A stretch of DNA of 53,462 nucleotides from Lutibacter sp. (GCA_030694935.1 JAUYUA010000044.1:1-53462); one strand, 5' to 3'; shown: positions 8,719-17,707, numbered from the stretch's first letter. The notes: generated from the sequence alone by a model not told the origin. Program-made: numbers and translations.

Positions 8719-9804
8719 TTAAAACAACACTTTTTTCATCACCTGTGTTTTTGATACGGTTTCTTCCCACTCATTTTCAGGAATGCTGTCCGCCGTAATT
8801 CCGCCGCCCACATAAATAGACACCAAGCTGTTTTTCAATTGCATGCAACGTAAATTCACGAATAAATTAGTGGCATTATGGATATTCAGTTCTCCTAAAA
8901 AACCCGTATAAAAAGATCTGTCATAGCCTTCGTTCTGCAAAATAAAAGCAGCGGAAACGGCTTTTGGCAAACCACAAACTGCTGGAGTTGGATGAAGGGA
9001 ATTTATAAGTTTTTCAAGCGAATCGTCACACTTCAATTTACCTGAAATATCGGTTCTTAAATGTACCAAATTGCCGGCCTGGACCGAAAATGGTTCAGAT
9101 ACTTCCAGATTTTCAATAGCTGTTTTTAAATTTTCCAGCATAAAATCAGTAACATACTGTTGTTCCTGTTTTTCTTTATTTTGCCATACCACATTTGTTG
9201 TTCCGTTGTATTTTTGTGTTCCTGCCAAAGCCATGGTTTTAAAGTTGCCTTTTTCAACAGTGAGTAATTTTTCAGGCGTTGCGCCCATCCACAATCCCAC
9301 TTCAGGATGAAACCATAAATACACAAAAGCATTTTTATAAGCCAATAACATTTTTTTAAAAGTGTTAAGCACATTTAAATTGGGCTGTTCAAGTGTTTCC
9401 TTTCGAGACAACACAATTTTTTGGGCATTTTTATTTTTGATGAAATCAACGGCTTTTTGAACTATTGCGATGTGTTTTTCTATAAAATCATTTGACTCTT
9501 CAATATTTTCAAATGCCGATTTTTCTGAATGAATTTCAATAATTTCAGGCAACTTAATAGCTGGAATCGATGCACAAAACGATTCGCATTCATCAAAAGG
9601 AAACAATATTTTTTTCTCTTGTGAGTTAAAAGGCGCAAACACAAAACCCGATTCATCGTAAGATTTTAATTGATGCAATTCTTGCGTTCGCTGCACAAAA
9701 GCTGTCACCAAATCCTCATCCGGTTTTCTGAAGACGACAAATGGTGCTTTTGATTGAAAAACACGTTCTAATTCAATAAAAAAATTTGTTGTTTCTTCTG
9801 ACAA
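8719..9804 (-). CDS. menF: Isochorismate synthase (MenF/EntC family), TTG start
   Basis: The enzyme converts chorismate to isochorismate, the first committed step toward menaquinone. The 361-residue protein carries the chorismate-utilising domain motifs: KNKNAQKIVLSRKE (about 124-137), WMGATPEKLL, LVHLRTDISGKL, HPTPAVCGLPK and the C-terminal YVGGGITADSIPENEWEET. The only usable start is TTG at 9804: a TAG stop lies two codons upstream in frame and no ATG is near. It sits between a hotdog thioesterase (40 nt upstream) and menD, which favours MenF over EntC or salicylate enzymes. Confidence 0.92.
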   Translation of the reverse strand: MSEETTNFFIELERVFQSKAPFVVFRKPDEDLVTAFVQRTQELHQLKSYDESGFVFAPFNSQEKKILFPFDECESFCASIPAIKLPEIIEIHSEKSAFENIEESNDFIEKHIAIVQKAVDFIKNKNAQKIVLSRKETLEQPNLNVLNTFKKMLLAYKNAFVYLWFHPEVGLWMGATPEKLLTVEKGNFKTMALAGTQKYNGTTNVVWQNKEKQEQQYVTDFMLENLKTAIENLEVSEPFSVQAGNLVHLRTDISGKLKCDDSLEKLINSLHPTPAVCGLPKAVSAAFILQNEGYDRSFYTGFLGELNIHNATNLFVNLRCMQLKNSLVSIYVGGGITADSIPENEWEETVSKTQVMKKVLF

Positions 9805-9844
9805 TGGCTACAAATTAAATAATTAAAAATCAGTATACTAAATG

Positions 9845-10261
9845 TTATTTCGGTAAAATAATATTGGTGAGCCTGCACGTAGAAATTAATTTTCCCAAGT
9901 CATCTTCTACCCTGATATCTATTAAATGTGTGGTTCTGCCTTTATGAATAAACTTTGCCGTAGCAATAACATTTCCGCTTTTGGCGCTTCCTAAATGATT
10001 GGCTGAAAATGCAATGCCACGCACCATAAATTTATCATTATCTATTGCCAACATGGAAACCGGACTGCCGACACTTTCGGCCAAAGCCATGGTAGCACCG
10101 CCGTTTAAAACACCGTCGGGCTGAAAAACTCTTGTGTTTACGGGCATTTTAGCCACCAAATAATCATCGCCAACATCAGTATAAGTGATACCCAATGTTT
10201 CCATCAGGGTATTTTTGCATAAAGAGTTTAATGTTTTTAATGTTTTTTCTTTTTGATCCAT
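9845..10261 (-). CDS. Hotdog-fold thioesterase, probable DHNA-CoA thioesterase (MenI)
   Basis: This 138-residue single hotdog protein of the PaaI/YdiI group has the core GVLNGGATMALAESVGS (about residues 48-64) with the catalytic Glu in AES. The usual HGG reads NGG. GDDYLVAKMPVNTRVFQP is very close in style to YdiI/MenI enzymes that hydrolyse 1,4-dihydroxy-2-naphthoyl-CoA. Its place 40 nt upstream of menF and ahead of menD supports a menaquinone role. A general acyl-CoA thioesterase remains possible. Confidence 0.82.
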   Translation of the reverse strand: MDQKEKTLKTLNSLCKNTLMETLGITYTDVGDDYLVAKMPVNTRVFQPDGVLNGGATMALAESVGSPVSMLAIDNDKFMVRGIAFSANHLGSAKSGNVIATAKFIHKGRTTHLIDIRVEDDLGKLISTCRLTNIILPK

Positions 10262-10306
10262 ATAAAAATTGTCTGTCGGTAAAAATAAGAATTAAAACTT
10301 AAATAG

Positions 10307-10314
10307 TACCTTTG
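10307..10314 (+). promoter_or_regulatory. Predicted -7 box for pRiA4b ORF-3-like gene
   Basis: TACCTTTG (TAnnTTTG) lies 22 nt before the ATG at 10337 in the divergent gap shared with the thioesterase gene. Confidence 0.45.
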
Positions 10315-10336
10315 TATTTTAAAATCAGTAGAGAAA

Positions 10337-10834
10337 ATGGCTTACAAAATTAGGGTAGTATTGGACGTTGAAAAAGACGTAATCAGGGATATTCTTGTTA
10401 ATGAAACCATTAATTTGGAAGATTTACATTTTATTATTGCGAAATCGTTTGGTTTTCAAGGACTTGAAATGGCTTCTTTTTACAGAACCAATGAAGATTG
10501 GGAACAAGGTGAAGAAATTCCGCTTTTTGATATGTCAGATGATGGAACCGCGTTGTGCATGAGAAATTCTTTATTGAAAAATGTTTTAACGAAAGAAGGT
10601 GATAACCTGATTTATGTGTACGATTTTCTTTCCATGTGGACATTTTTTGTTGAATTATCCAAAATTGAGGCTATTGATAAAAAGGATCTGCCAAAAGTCA
10701 TGTTGTCTATAGGGGAAAAACCCGATAAAGCACCCGAAAAAGAATTTACCGCAGAGGCAGAATTTGATGATTTTGACAGCCTCGACGATGACGATTTTGA
10801 AAATTTAGATGAATTTGACTACGATAATTATTAA
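10337..10834 (+). CDS. Plasmid pRiA4b ORF-3-like protein
   Basis: The 165-residue protein starts with the pattern typical of the pRiA4b ORF-3 / IS1096 TnpR-like family: RVVLDVEKDVIRDILVNET, then LEDLHFIIAKSFGF, and FYRTNEDWEQGEEIPL. A strongly acidic tail (about 130-165; FDDFDSLDDDDFENLDEF) follows. Biochemical function is not established for this family. It is monocistronic, with its own promoter box, and ends at an inverted repeat array facing the next, convergent gene. Confidence 0.8.
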   Translation: MAYKIRVVLDVEKDVIRDILVNETINLEDLHFIIAKSFGFQGLEMASFYRTNEDWEQGEEIPLFDMSDDGTALCMRNSLLKNVLTKEGDNLIYVYDFLSMWTFFVELSKIEAIDKKDLPKVMLSIGEKPDKAPEKEFTAEAEFDDFDSLDDDDFENLDEFDYDNY

Positions 10835-10842
10835 ATGACAAT

Positions 10843-10976
10843 AAGTACTTAAAGTGCCTAAAGTTTGGAGTACTTAAAGTTAAAAAATAGAAAAAACCTG
10901 AAATCTTATTTCATATTTAAATTTAATAATATTGAACTTAAGGTACTCTTGGCAATCCACACTTTAGGCAGTTGTT
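10843..10976. repeat. AGTGCCTAAAGTT word repeat, copy 1 (45-nt identity with 44974)
   Basis: Positions 10843-10887 are identical over 45 nt to 44974-45018. The block is built of AGT-centred words spaced 9 or 7 nt apart. A partly complementary arm follows at about 10935-10976 (CTTAAGGTACTCTTGG and ACTTTAGGCAG), so the region between these convergent genes can fold. Confidence 0.85.
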
Positions 10977-10979
10977 ATT

Positions 10980-12044
10980 TTAGCGGATAATATAAGTATT
11001 CACATTTTCGTAATTCCGCACCACAAAATCGAAACCAACTTTTAATATATCGCCCATCGTTTTACATTTCTTGAAATTTTTATCATTGGTATATTTTACC
11101 AAATCCATTTTTAATTGATTTACTTTTTCAGGGGTTGAGATGGCGTCATTGGACATACAATCCAACAAACTGTTTATCCTTGTATGGGCACCTCTAAATC
11201 TTCTGGCGATGGCAGAACGCTCTTCTTTTTTGTATTGCTCCACAGATTCTTTCTGCAGATTGTCAGAAACCATTTTAACAAAAGGATAATTCTCCTTGAA
11301 ATATTGGGGAAAATAGACTTTTAAATTGCCCTCATAACTTTGCTGGTCAAAATCCATCGCACGAATTCTATATTCAACCTGGTCAAAATCGTATGAAGCG
11401 ACAATCACGTAGTTGTAAGCCCGCATATCACCCAACAAACGAATTACACAGCGTTCATTGAATTTCACAAACTCTTTGGAAAGCCTTTTTTTACCGCTGG
11501 CCGACATATATTTAAGATTTTCATCTATAAAACTATCGCCGGGAACACCTAAAACGTGCTCTTCAATCAGCGTGTCTTTATAAACCAAAAAATTGATGTT
11601 GTTGGGCGACAGAATATGCTCTAATTCTAATCCGTAAACCCTTGAAGCATCTGCCTTTTTAATATAAATATAGGTGTGATTGTCATTTAAAATATTCCTG
11701 ATTTTTACCCTAAAAGGTTTTGAATTTCCAAAAGTGCAATAATCAATGGCATCAACATTCAAAAAAGAAATGGATTCTTCGCTTCCGTCGCCGTGCAAAA
11801 TAATATACATACGTTTTAGGCTTAAATCAATTTCATCGCGCTCGTGGTCTGAATAATACACACGAATCCACAATGAGTCTTCTCCATTTTTATCATAAAC
11901 CGCTATGCCGCCGGCAAAGCGCAGCAAATCGTCATAAAAAATCGGAATTTTAATATTTCGATTGTATTCTGTTAAATACGCATACAACTGATTGTTAATG
12001 GGATAACTCGGTTTTTTTCGCGACATTAATTTTTCTTCCTCCAT
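10980..12044 (-). CDS. Conserved protein of unknown function, 354 aa
   Basis: I do not recognise a named family. The sequence is hydrophilic, with no signal peptide or membrane segment, so it is probably cytoplasmic. Notable stretches are FYDDLLRFAG, a charged central part, CVIRLLGDMRAYNYVIVASYD and RIRAMDFDQQSYEG (about 206-240), then KEERSAIARRFRGAHTRINSLLD. The DMRxxNY and MDFDQ arrangement loosely recalls a kinase-fold catalytic Asp and metal-binding Asp, but this is only a resemblance. The start could instead be the ATG six codons in (MSRKKP). A TAAATTTG box at 12071-12064 precedes it. Confidence 0.7.
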   Translation of the reverse strand: MEEEKLMSRKKPSYPINNQLYAYLTEYNRNIKIPIFYDDLLRFAGGIAVYDKNGEDSLWIRVYYSDHERDEIDLSLKRMYIILHGDGSEESISFLNVDAIDYCTFGNSKPFRVKIRNILNDNHTYIYIKKADASRVYGLELEHILSPNNINFLVYKDTLIEEHVLGVPGDSFIDENLKYMSASGKKRLSKEFVKFNERCVIRLLGDMRAYNYVIVASYDFDQVEYRIRAMDFDQQSYEGNLKVYFPQYFKENYPFVKMVSDNLQKESVEQYKKEERSAIARRFRGAHTRINSLLDCMSNDAISTPEKVNQLKMDLVKYTNDKNFKKCKTMGDILKVGFDFVVRNYENVNTYIIR

Positions 12045-12132
12045 AAAAATATTTGATAAAGTCCAAATTTAGTATATTGCCGTAACAATTATTGTTAATA
12101 AACGTCTAATTTTCATACTAAACAACAAAATT

Positions 12133-13032
12133 TTGGAAACCATTCTCTCCTTAAAAAACCTTCATAAAAAATTTGGCGCCATTCACGCGGTAAACGATTT
12201 GTCTTTTGACATTAAAAAAGGCAATGTTTATGGCATTCTTGGACCAAACGGCAGCGGAAAATCGACCACGCTGGGCATCATTTTAAATGTGGTGAATAAA
12301 ACTTCGGGAAGTTTTAGCTGGTACGACGGCAATTTAACAACGCATCAGGCACTTAAAAAAGTAGGCGCCATTATTGAGCGGCCAAATTTTTATCCGTATA
12401 TGACCGCCATTCAAAATTTAGAATTGGTATGTAAAATAAAAGGTGTTCCATTCACCAAAATTGAAGAAAAGCTTAAGATTGTCAATTTATATGATCGAAG
12501 AAAAAGTAAATTTTCGACTTTTTCCTTAGGAATGAAGCAGCGTTTGGCCATTGCTTCCGCCTTATTGAACGACCCGGAAATATTGATTTTGGATGAACCC
12601 ACCAACGGATTGGATCCGCAGGGAATTCACGAAATTAGGGTGCTCATTAAAGAAATTGCCCAAACTGGCACCACTATTTTATTGGCCTCGCATTTATTGG
12701 ATGAAGTTGAAAAAGTGTGTTCGCATGTGGTGGTTATTCGCGAAGGCATTAAATTATATTCCGGAACTGTTGATGAAATGGTGGCTTCGCACGGACTTTT
12801 TGAACTTAAAGTCGATGCTGAAAGTGAGAAATTAATCGAATTGCTTACCAAATTTGAAGGAATTGCCTCCATCAAAAAAGAAGACGATAAAATAATCGCC
12901 ACGTTGAATAAACCAGTTTCAGCATCAGAAATAAACAGTTACCTATTCCAAAATGGCATTGTTTTGACACATTTGGTGAAACGAAAACCAAGCTTAGAAC
13001 AACAATTTTTAACGTTAACCAACAAAAATTAA
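12133..13032 (+). CDS. ABC transporter ATPase (ABC-2 exporter type), TTG start
   Basis: The 299-residue ATPase has Walker A GPNGSGKST (about 39-47), the signature FSLGMKQRLAIASALL (about 133-148), Walker B LILDEPTNGLDPQG, and an H-loop LLASHLLDEVEK. The C-terminal extension is typical of BcrA/CcmA-like drug or lantibiotic exporters. The start is TTG; no in-frame ATG gives a complete Walker domain. The permease gene begins 3 nt after the stop, so the two form one transporter in the inner membrane. The substrate is unknown. Confidence 0.92.
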   Translation: METILSLKNLHKKFGAIHAVNDLSFDIKKGNVYGILGPNGSGKSTTLGIILNVVNKTSGSFSWYDGNLTTHQALKKVGAIIERPNFYPYMTAIQNLELVCKIKGVPFTKIEEKLKIVNLYDRRKSKFSTFSLGMKQRLAIASALLNDPEILILDEPTNGLDPQGIHEIRVLIKEIAQTGTTILLASHLLDEVEKVCSHVVVIREGIKLYSGTVDEMVASHGLFELKVDAESEKLIELLTKFEGIASIKKEDDKIIATLNKPVSASEINSYLFQNGIVLTHLVKRKPSLEQQFLTLTNKN

Positions 13033-13035
13033 GCT

Positions 13036-13863
13036 ATGCTACGATTGTTAAACATAGAAATCCATAAGTTAAAACACAACAGAGCCAGCAGGGTTTTGGT
13101 TTTCATTTATTTTGTATTGCTTACTTCCATCGCTTTAATTGCAGCCATAAAATTCGATATCGGTCCGGTGAAATTTCATTTGGCGGATCAGGGAATTTTT
13201 AATTTCCCGTATATCTGGCATTTCAACACTTATATTGCGGCCATTTTAAAATTTTTCCTTTTGCTGGTCATTGTTTCTATGATGGCCAATGAATACAGCA
13301 ACAAAACCTTAAAGCAAAATTTAATTGACGGATTAAGCAAAAAAGAGTTTGTGCTTTCCAAATTTTATACGGTTATTTTACTTGCTTTAATTTCAACCAT
13401 ATTTGTGTTTTTTGTTTCGTTAATTCTTGGTTACAGCTATTCCGATTTTAATGAATTATCCATCGTCACCACTGATTTGGAATATCTGATTGCCTTTTTT
13501 GTGAAACTCGTCGCTTTTTTCTCCTTCGGATTGTTCTTGGGAATTTTGGTAAAAAGATCTGCTTTCGCAGTAGGCGCGATGTTGGTTTGGTTTTGGATAG
13601 AAAGTTTTACCAAAGGAATGCTTTACTGGAAATTTGATGCCATGGTTGCCAATGTGATGCAATTTTTCCCTTTGGAAGCGATGAGCAATTTGATCAAAGA
13701 ACCTTTTACCCGTTTGGGAGCCGTTAAAACAGTGGCGAAACAAGTGGGCGAAGATTTGTCAAAAGATTTTTCGGTACAGCCAAAAGACATTGTTATTGTG
13801 TTGGTTTGGACAGCAATATTTATTTATGCTTCTTATGTGTTGCTTAAAAAGCGAGATTTGTAA
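13036..13863 (+). CDS. ABC-2 family transporter permease
   Basis: The 275-residue membrane protein has about six hydrophobic segments: near 19-38, 70-86, 110-133, 150-168, 175-190 and 253-270 (IVIVLVWTAIFIYASYVLL). N-terminal RLLNIEIHKLKHNRASR is typical of ABC-2 permeases. It follows its ATPase after 3 nt. The gene ends at a CAGTTTT-type heptad array. Confidence 0.9.
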   Translation: MLRLLNIEIHKLKHNRASRVLVFIYFVLLTSIALIAAIKFDIGPVKFHLADQGIFNFPYIWHFNTYIAAILKFFLLLVIVSMMANEYSNKTLKQNLIDGLSKKEFVLSKFYTVILLALISTIFVFFVSLILGYSYSDFNELSIVTTDLEYLIAFFVKLVAFFSFGLFLGILVKRSAFAVGAMLVWFWIESFTKGMLYWKFDAMVANVMQFFPLEAMSNLIKEPFTRLGAVKTVAKQVGEDLSKDFSVQPKDIVIVLVWTAIFIYASYVLLKKRDL

Positions 13864-13871
13864 GAGGAAAT

Positions 13872-13905
13872 GAGTTCTCAGTTTTCAGTTGCAGTAAACA
13901 GTTTT
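13872..13905. repeat. Heptad word array after the permease gene
   Basis: Starting 8 nt after the stop codon, five words follow in phase (7, 7, 6, 7, 7): GAGTTCT, CAGTTTT, CAGTTG, CAGTAAA, CAGTTTT. A T-rich tail and AACTTTTAAC then follow. The same words, including the 6-nt CAGTTG variant, follow uvrB at 19713. Confidence 0.75.
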
Positions 13906-13997
13906 TTTTGAACTTTTAACTTCTTATATTTAATATTATTATCCGATAAAAATTCAAAAAGATGATTTATCTCAATCAAAAAGGGACTTAATAAACA

Positions 13998-14180
13998 GTT
14001 CGCCCCTAAGGGGCTTGTTTTCCGGGAAAACCTATTTTCTACAAACAGGTCGTCCCGATGGGACTACAAAAGCTCCGTAGGAGCGAAATGTTTGTAGAAT
14101 ATTGTGAAAAATCATATTATTAAAGCCCCTTAGGGGCGACCTGTTTGTTTTTAAAAATTTAACCGCACAACAATGATTTA
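13998..14180. repeat. Interspersed hairpin-module repeat, copy B (four modules)
   Basis: Four modules of the type seen at 10-84: two inverted (about 13998-14015 and 14035-14065) and two direct (14071-14100 and 14124-14150). Each has a 5-bp stem and a 3-nt loop (GCCCC/GGGGC, GTCCC/GGGAC, GCTCC/GGAGC), most with a GACCTGTTTGTAGAA-like tail. The unit ends with ACCGCACAACAATGATT, shared with copy A. It fills most of the 383-base gap before the T9SS gene. Confidence 0.8.
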
Positions 14181-14191
14181 GTATCCAATAT

Positions 14192-14224
14192 TTTGAACTC
14201 TAACTTATAACTTTCATATATTTG
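14192..14224 (+). promoter_or_regulatory. Predicted promoter of the T9SS cargo gene
   Basis: TTTG (14192-14195), 21 nt and TATATTTG (14217-14224) match the Bacteroidota consensus. The leader to the ATG at 14247 is about 16 nt. Confidence 0.65.
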
Positions 14225-14246
14225 GAGATTAAACCAAATTCTTCAA

Positions 14247-17200
14247 ATGAAAAATTTCACAACCATCCTTTTGCTTTTTTGCACATTAACTATTTTTGCG
14301 CAAGGCGAAGCAAACTTTTGGTTTTTTGGACAAAATGCAGGTATCAACTTTAATTCAGGAAATCCTGTTTCAATTTCAGGAAGTTTAAACACTTATGAAG
14401 GCTGTGCTTCGTTTTCAGATAAAGATGGAAATCTGCTATTTTATTCGGATGGGACAACTGTTTGGGATAAAAATAATACGCCTATGCCAAATGGAAATGG
14501 CAGCTTAAAAGGTCATTCATCTAGTACACAATCTGCCATCATTGTTCCTTACCCTGAAGATACCAATCGATTTTACATTTTCACGGTTGGAGCGGTTGTT
14601 AACAATATTGGTGAATTTGGCCTTCATTGTTATACTGTTGATATGACAAGAAATAATGGTTTAGGTGACATTGTTGGTACCTCAATTGACTTATCAGATG
14701 GAAGAAACCAAGATTGGTCTGAAAAAGTGGCCTCAGTAAAAGGAAATTCCTGCAATACATTTTGGATAATTTCATTGGTTCAAAATACATTTTATAGTTA
14801 TAAAGTTGACAATAATGGACTTAATCCATTCCCAATAAAGTCAGTAGTTGATTATGTTTCAGAAGACAGAAGAGGTTATTTAAAAGTTTCTCCTGATGGC
14901 AAAAAACTGGCAAGCGCTACTTTTACTCAGTATTACGACAATCAAAATAATGTTAATGTATTGGGAAATGGCAAGTTACATCTATACAGTTTCGATGATG
15001 TGACGGGCATAGTTAAAAATGACGGATTGGATTTAATGACCAATATACAAAATGATGGTGTTCCTTACGGAGTAGAATTTTCTCCAAACTCATCAAAATT
15101 ATACACTTCAACGTTTGATGGCAGCACTAATAAATTATTTCAATTTGACCTTGAAAACATAAATATTGCATTTTCAAAATCACTTATAAATTCACAAATT
15201 GGTTACAGGGGCGCTTTGCAGTTGGCGCCTAATGGAAAAATTTATGCCACGGTTCCCCCAAATTATTTTAATGGAACTCGCTATTTAAACGCCATAAATT
15301 TTCCTGATGAATTGGGCGCAAATTGCAGTTATCAGGCAAACGCTATGGACTTGGGTTCAGGCAGGGCTATGCAGGGTTTACCACCATTTATCGCCTCTAT
15401 TTTGCTTCCTGTTGAAATTACCGATGGACTTACCACACAAAATTTGAACAATACCACCGCAAAACGTTGTTTGGGAGAAAACTACCAATTAACGCCCATT
15501 AATATTTCAGGAACCTCAACATATAAATGGACTTTTAACGGAATTCCATTTGGCACTAATCCCTCACTCACCTTAAATGATCTTTCCTTTTCAGATGCAG
15601 GGATTTATATATTGGAAGTTGTAAACATTGATTTATGCGGATTTAGGATTGTTTATAAAGGCGAAGTTAAACTCGAAGTTTACACGCCGCCAACGATCAC
15701 AAAACCAACCAATATTTTACAATGTGATGACAACAACGACGGATTATTTGCATTTAATTTACACAGTTTAAAGGATGCTGAAATTCTGGGAACACAAAGC
15801 CCAACCGTATTTGAATTGGTATATTTTAAAACTCAGCTTGATGCAGATGCCGGCACAAATCCAATTTTAAATCTTTACATCAATTTATCAACATATAGCA
15901 CGGACACTTTGATTGCCCGAATCCAAAATATCCAAAATCCGATTTGCTATGAAACGGAAAGTTTTAAAGTTCAGGTATTTGAATCACCAAATCCACCGGC
16001 AACCATTTCAAATTTATCTTTGTGCGATTCGAATCTAACTGGCACAGATAAGGATGGTATCGAAAAGTTTAATTTAAAAAGCAAAGAAACAGAAATTTTA
16101 AACGGACAATCGGCCACAAAATTTACGATTACCTATTTTAGGGATCCCGCTTTATCCAGCCAAATTACCAATCTGGCTTCTTTTCAAAATACAACGGCCA
16201 ATATACAGCCCATTTATGTCAAAATAGTGAATAACAGCAATCCGGCTTGCGTGGTTACAAAATCATTCAATCTTGAAGTTTTCACCTTACCTGTAATAAA
16301 TTCAACTTTTACTTTTAAACAATGCGACGAAGATGGCCTTGCTGATGGTTTTACCGATTATAACCTAAATGAAGCAAATGCTTATTTAACATTGGGAGAT
16401 AATTCTTTGACTGTCACTTATCATTTAAGCCTTTCCGATGCAACTTCAGGAGGAAATTCGATTACTGCGAGTCCGTTTTCAAACGCAACCCAAACCACTG
16501 TTTTCGCCAGAATTAAAAATACCAATGGCTGTTTCAGGGTTGCCACAGTAAATTTGTTGGTTTCTTCGACCTCTTTTGATGTGAACTATCTAAAAACAAT
16601 GAATGCTTGCGACAACGATGGTGAAATTGATGGATTTAGACTGTTTAATTTATCGGAAAATTCAAATGCAATTAAGGCACAATTTCCTACTGGCCAAAAT
16701 TTAAGCGTTTCTTATTACCGAAATTTAACGGATGCGCAATTGGAAGAAAATGAAATCATCCAAAGTCAGCCTTACAGAAATGAAACTGCCTTTGAACAAA
16801 CACTTTTTGTTCGCGTTGAAAGCGACGATAACGGCGAATGTTTCGGATTTGGACCGCATTTAAAATTGGTGGTGGAAGCGCGGCCAGATTTTGAGCTGGA
16901 TGAAAGCGTTATTTATTGCCTGAACTTACCTCCAATCACGGTTTCAACCTTTAATCCAAAAGGAAATTACACCTATCAATGGAAAAATGAAAACGGGATT
17001 GTGGTAGGCAACAATTCTTTTTTGGAAATTTCCGCTGCCGGGAACTACAGTGTTATCGCAACATCTATTGAAGGATGCGAATCCTTTTCAAAAACCATCA
17101 AAGCAATTCCGTCCAAAATTGCCACCATCACCCAAAATGACATCACTGTTATTGATGATTCAGAAAACAATTCCATCACAATCAATACCAGCAATTTGGG

Positions 17201-17624
17201 CATTGGAGATTATGAATTTTCATACAATGATCCTTATGATGATTACCAGAATGAACCATATTTTCAAAATATAACACCGGGAATCCACACTATTTATGTA
17301 CGGGATAAAAACAGTTGCGGTATCGCTCCAATTGAGGTTTCGGTGATTGGGTATCCGAAATTCTTTACGCCAAATGGTGACGGACATAATGACACTTGGA
17401 ATGTTACTGGTATTAGCGAAAACTTTTTCCAAAGCGCAACTGTTTATATTTTTAACAGGTTTGGAAAACTCGTTACAGAAATTGATTTATACAGCAATGG
17501 CTGGAACGGAACGTTCAACGGAAATCATTTACCCGCAACAGATTATTGGTTTTCGGTTGAATTGGTTGATTTTAAAGGAAATATCAGGGTTAAAAAAGGG
17601 CATTTTAGTTTAATAAGAAGGTAG
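14247..17624 (+). CDS. Large secreted protein with T9SS type B sorting domain
   Basis: The 1125-residue protein has a signal peptide (FTTILLLFCTLTIFAQG). A region of about 360 residues with propeller-like strands follows (NFWFFGQNAGINF, VSPDGKKLAS, FSPNSSKLY, LAPNGKIYA). Next is an Ig-like domain with the pattern TYKWTFNGIPFG (about 425-470). Four roughly 100-residue repeats follow, each opening with a Cys-Asp motif and a later FNL or YNL (near 490, 590, 691 and 786). A second Ig-like unit (about 905-950) precedes the C-terminal type B sorting domain: FFTPNGDGHNDTWNV, IFNRFGKLV, GWNGTFNG, YWFSVELVD (about 1033-1120). It is exported by the type IX system and anchored or released at the cell surface; it may act in adhesion. 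Confidence 0.92.
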   Translation: MKNFTTILLLFCTLTIFAQGEANFWFFGQNAGINFNSGNPVSISGSLNTYEGCASFSDKDGNLLFYSDGTTVWDKNNTPMPNGNGSLKGHSSSTQSAIIVPYPEDTNRFYIFTVGAVVNNIGEFGLHCYTVDMTRNNGLGDIVGTSIDLSDGRNQDWSEKVASVKGNSCNTFWIISLVQNTFYSYKVDNNGLNPFPIKSVVDYVSEDRRGYLKVSPDGKKLASATFTQYYDNQNNVNVLGNGKLHLYSFDDVTGIVKNDGLDLMTNIQNDGVPYGVEFSPNSSKLYTSTFDGSTNKLFQFDLENINIAFSKSLINSQIGYRGALQLAPNGKIYATVPPNYFNGTRYLNAINFPDELGANCSYQANAMDLGSGRAMQGLPPFIASILLPVEITDGLTTQNLNNTTAKRCLGENYQLTPINISGTSTYKWTFNGIPFGTNPSLTLNDLSFSDAGIYILEVVNIDLCGFRIVYKGEVKLEVYTPPTITKPTNILQCDDNNDGLFAFNLHSLKDAEILGTQSPTVFELVYFKTQLDADAGTNPILNLYINLSTYSTDTLIARIQNIQNPICYETESFKVQVFESPNPPATISNLSLCDSNLTGTDKDGIEKFNLKSKETEILNGQSATKFTITYFRDPALSSQITNLASFQNTTANIQPIYVKIVNNSNPACVVTKSFNLEVFTLPVINSTFTFKQCDEDGLADGFTDYNLNEANAYLTLGDNSLTVTYHLSLSDATSGGNSITASPFSNATQTTVFARIKNTNGCFRVATVNLLVSSTSFDVNYLKTMNACDNDGEIDGFRLFNLSENSNAIKAQFPTGQNLSVSYYRNLTDAQLEENEIIQSQPYRNETAFEQTLFVRVESDDNGECFGFGPHLKLVVEARPDFELDESVIYCLNLPPITVSTFNPKGNYTYQWKNENGIVVGNNSFLEISAAGNYSVIATSIEGCESFSKTIKAIPSKIATITQNDITVIDDSENNSITINTSNLGIGDYEFSYNDPYDDYQNEPYFQNITPGIHTIYVRDKNSCGIAPIEVSVIGYPKFFTPNGDGHNDTWNVTGISENFFQSATVYIFNRFGKLVTEIDLYSNGWNGTFNGNHLPATDYWFSVELVDFKGNIRVKKGHFSLIRR

Positions 17625-17707
17625 TTTCTCTTTTTCTAAATTAACTTTTCAAAATATTTAAAGATTTGTTAAATATGCTGCAGTCTTAAAAACTAGAGAA
17701 TTTAGTT

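Noticed and set aside
10337-10834. Transposon remnant because of the IS1096 TnpR-like family name
   Set aside because: No inverted ends or transposase are near, the gene has its own promoter box, and the family is widespread as a stand-alone gene.
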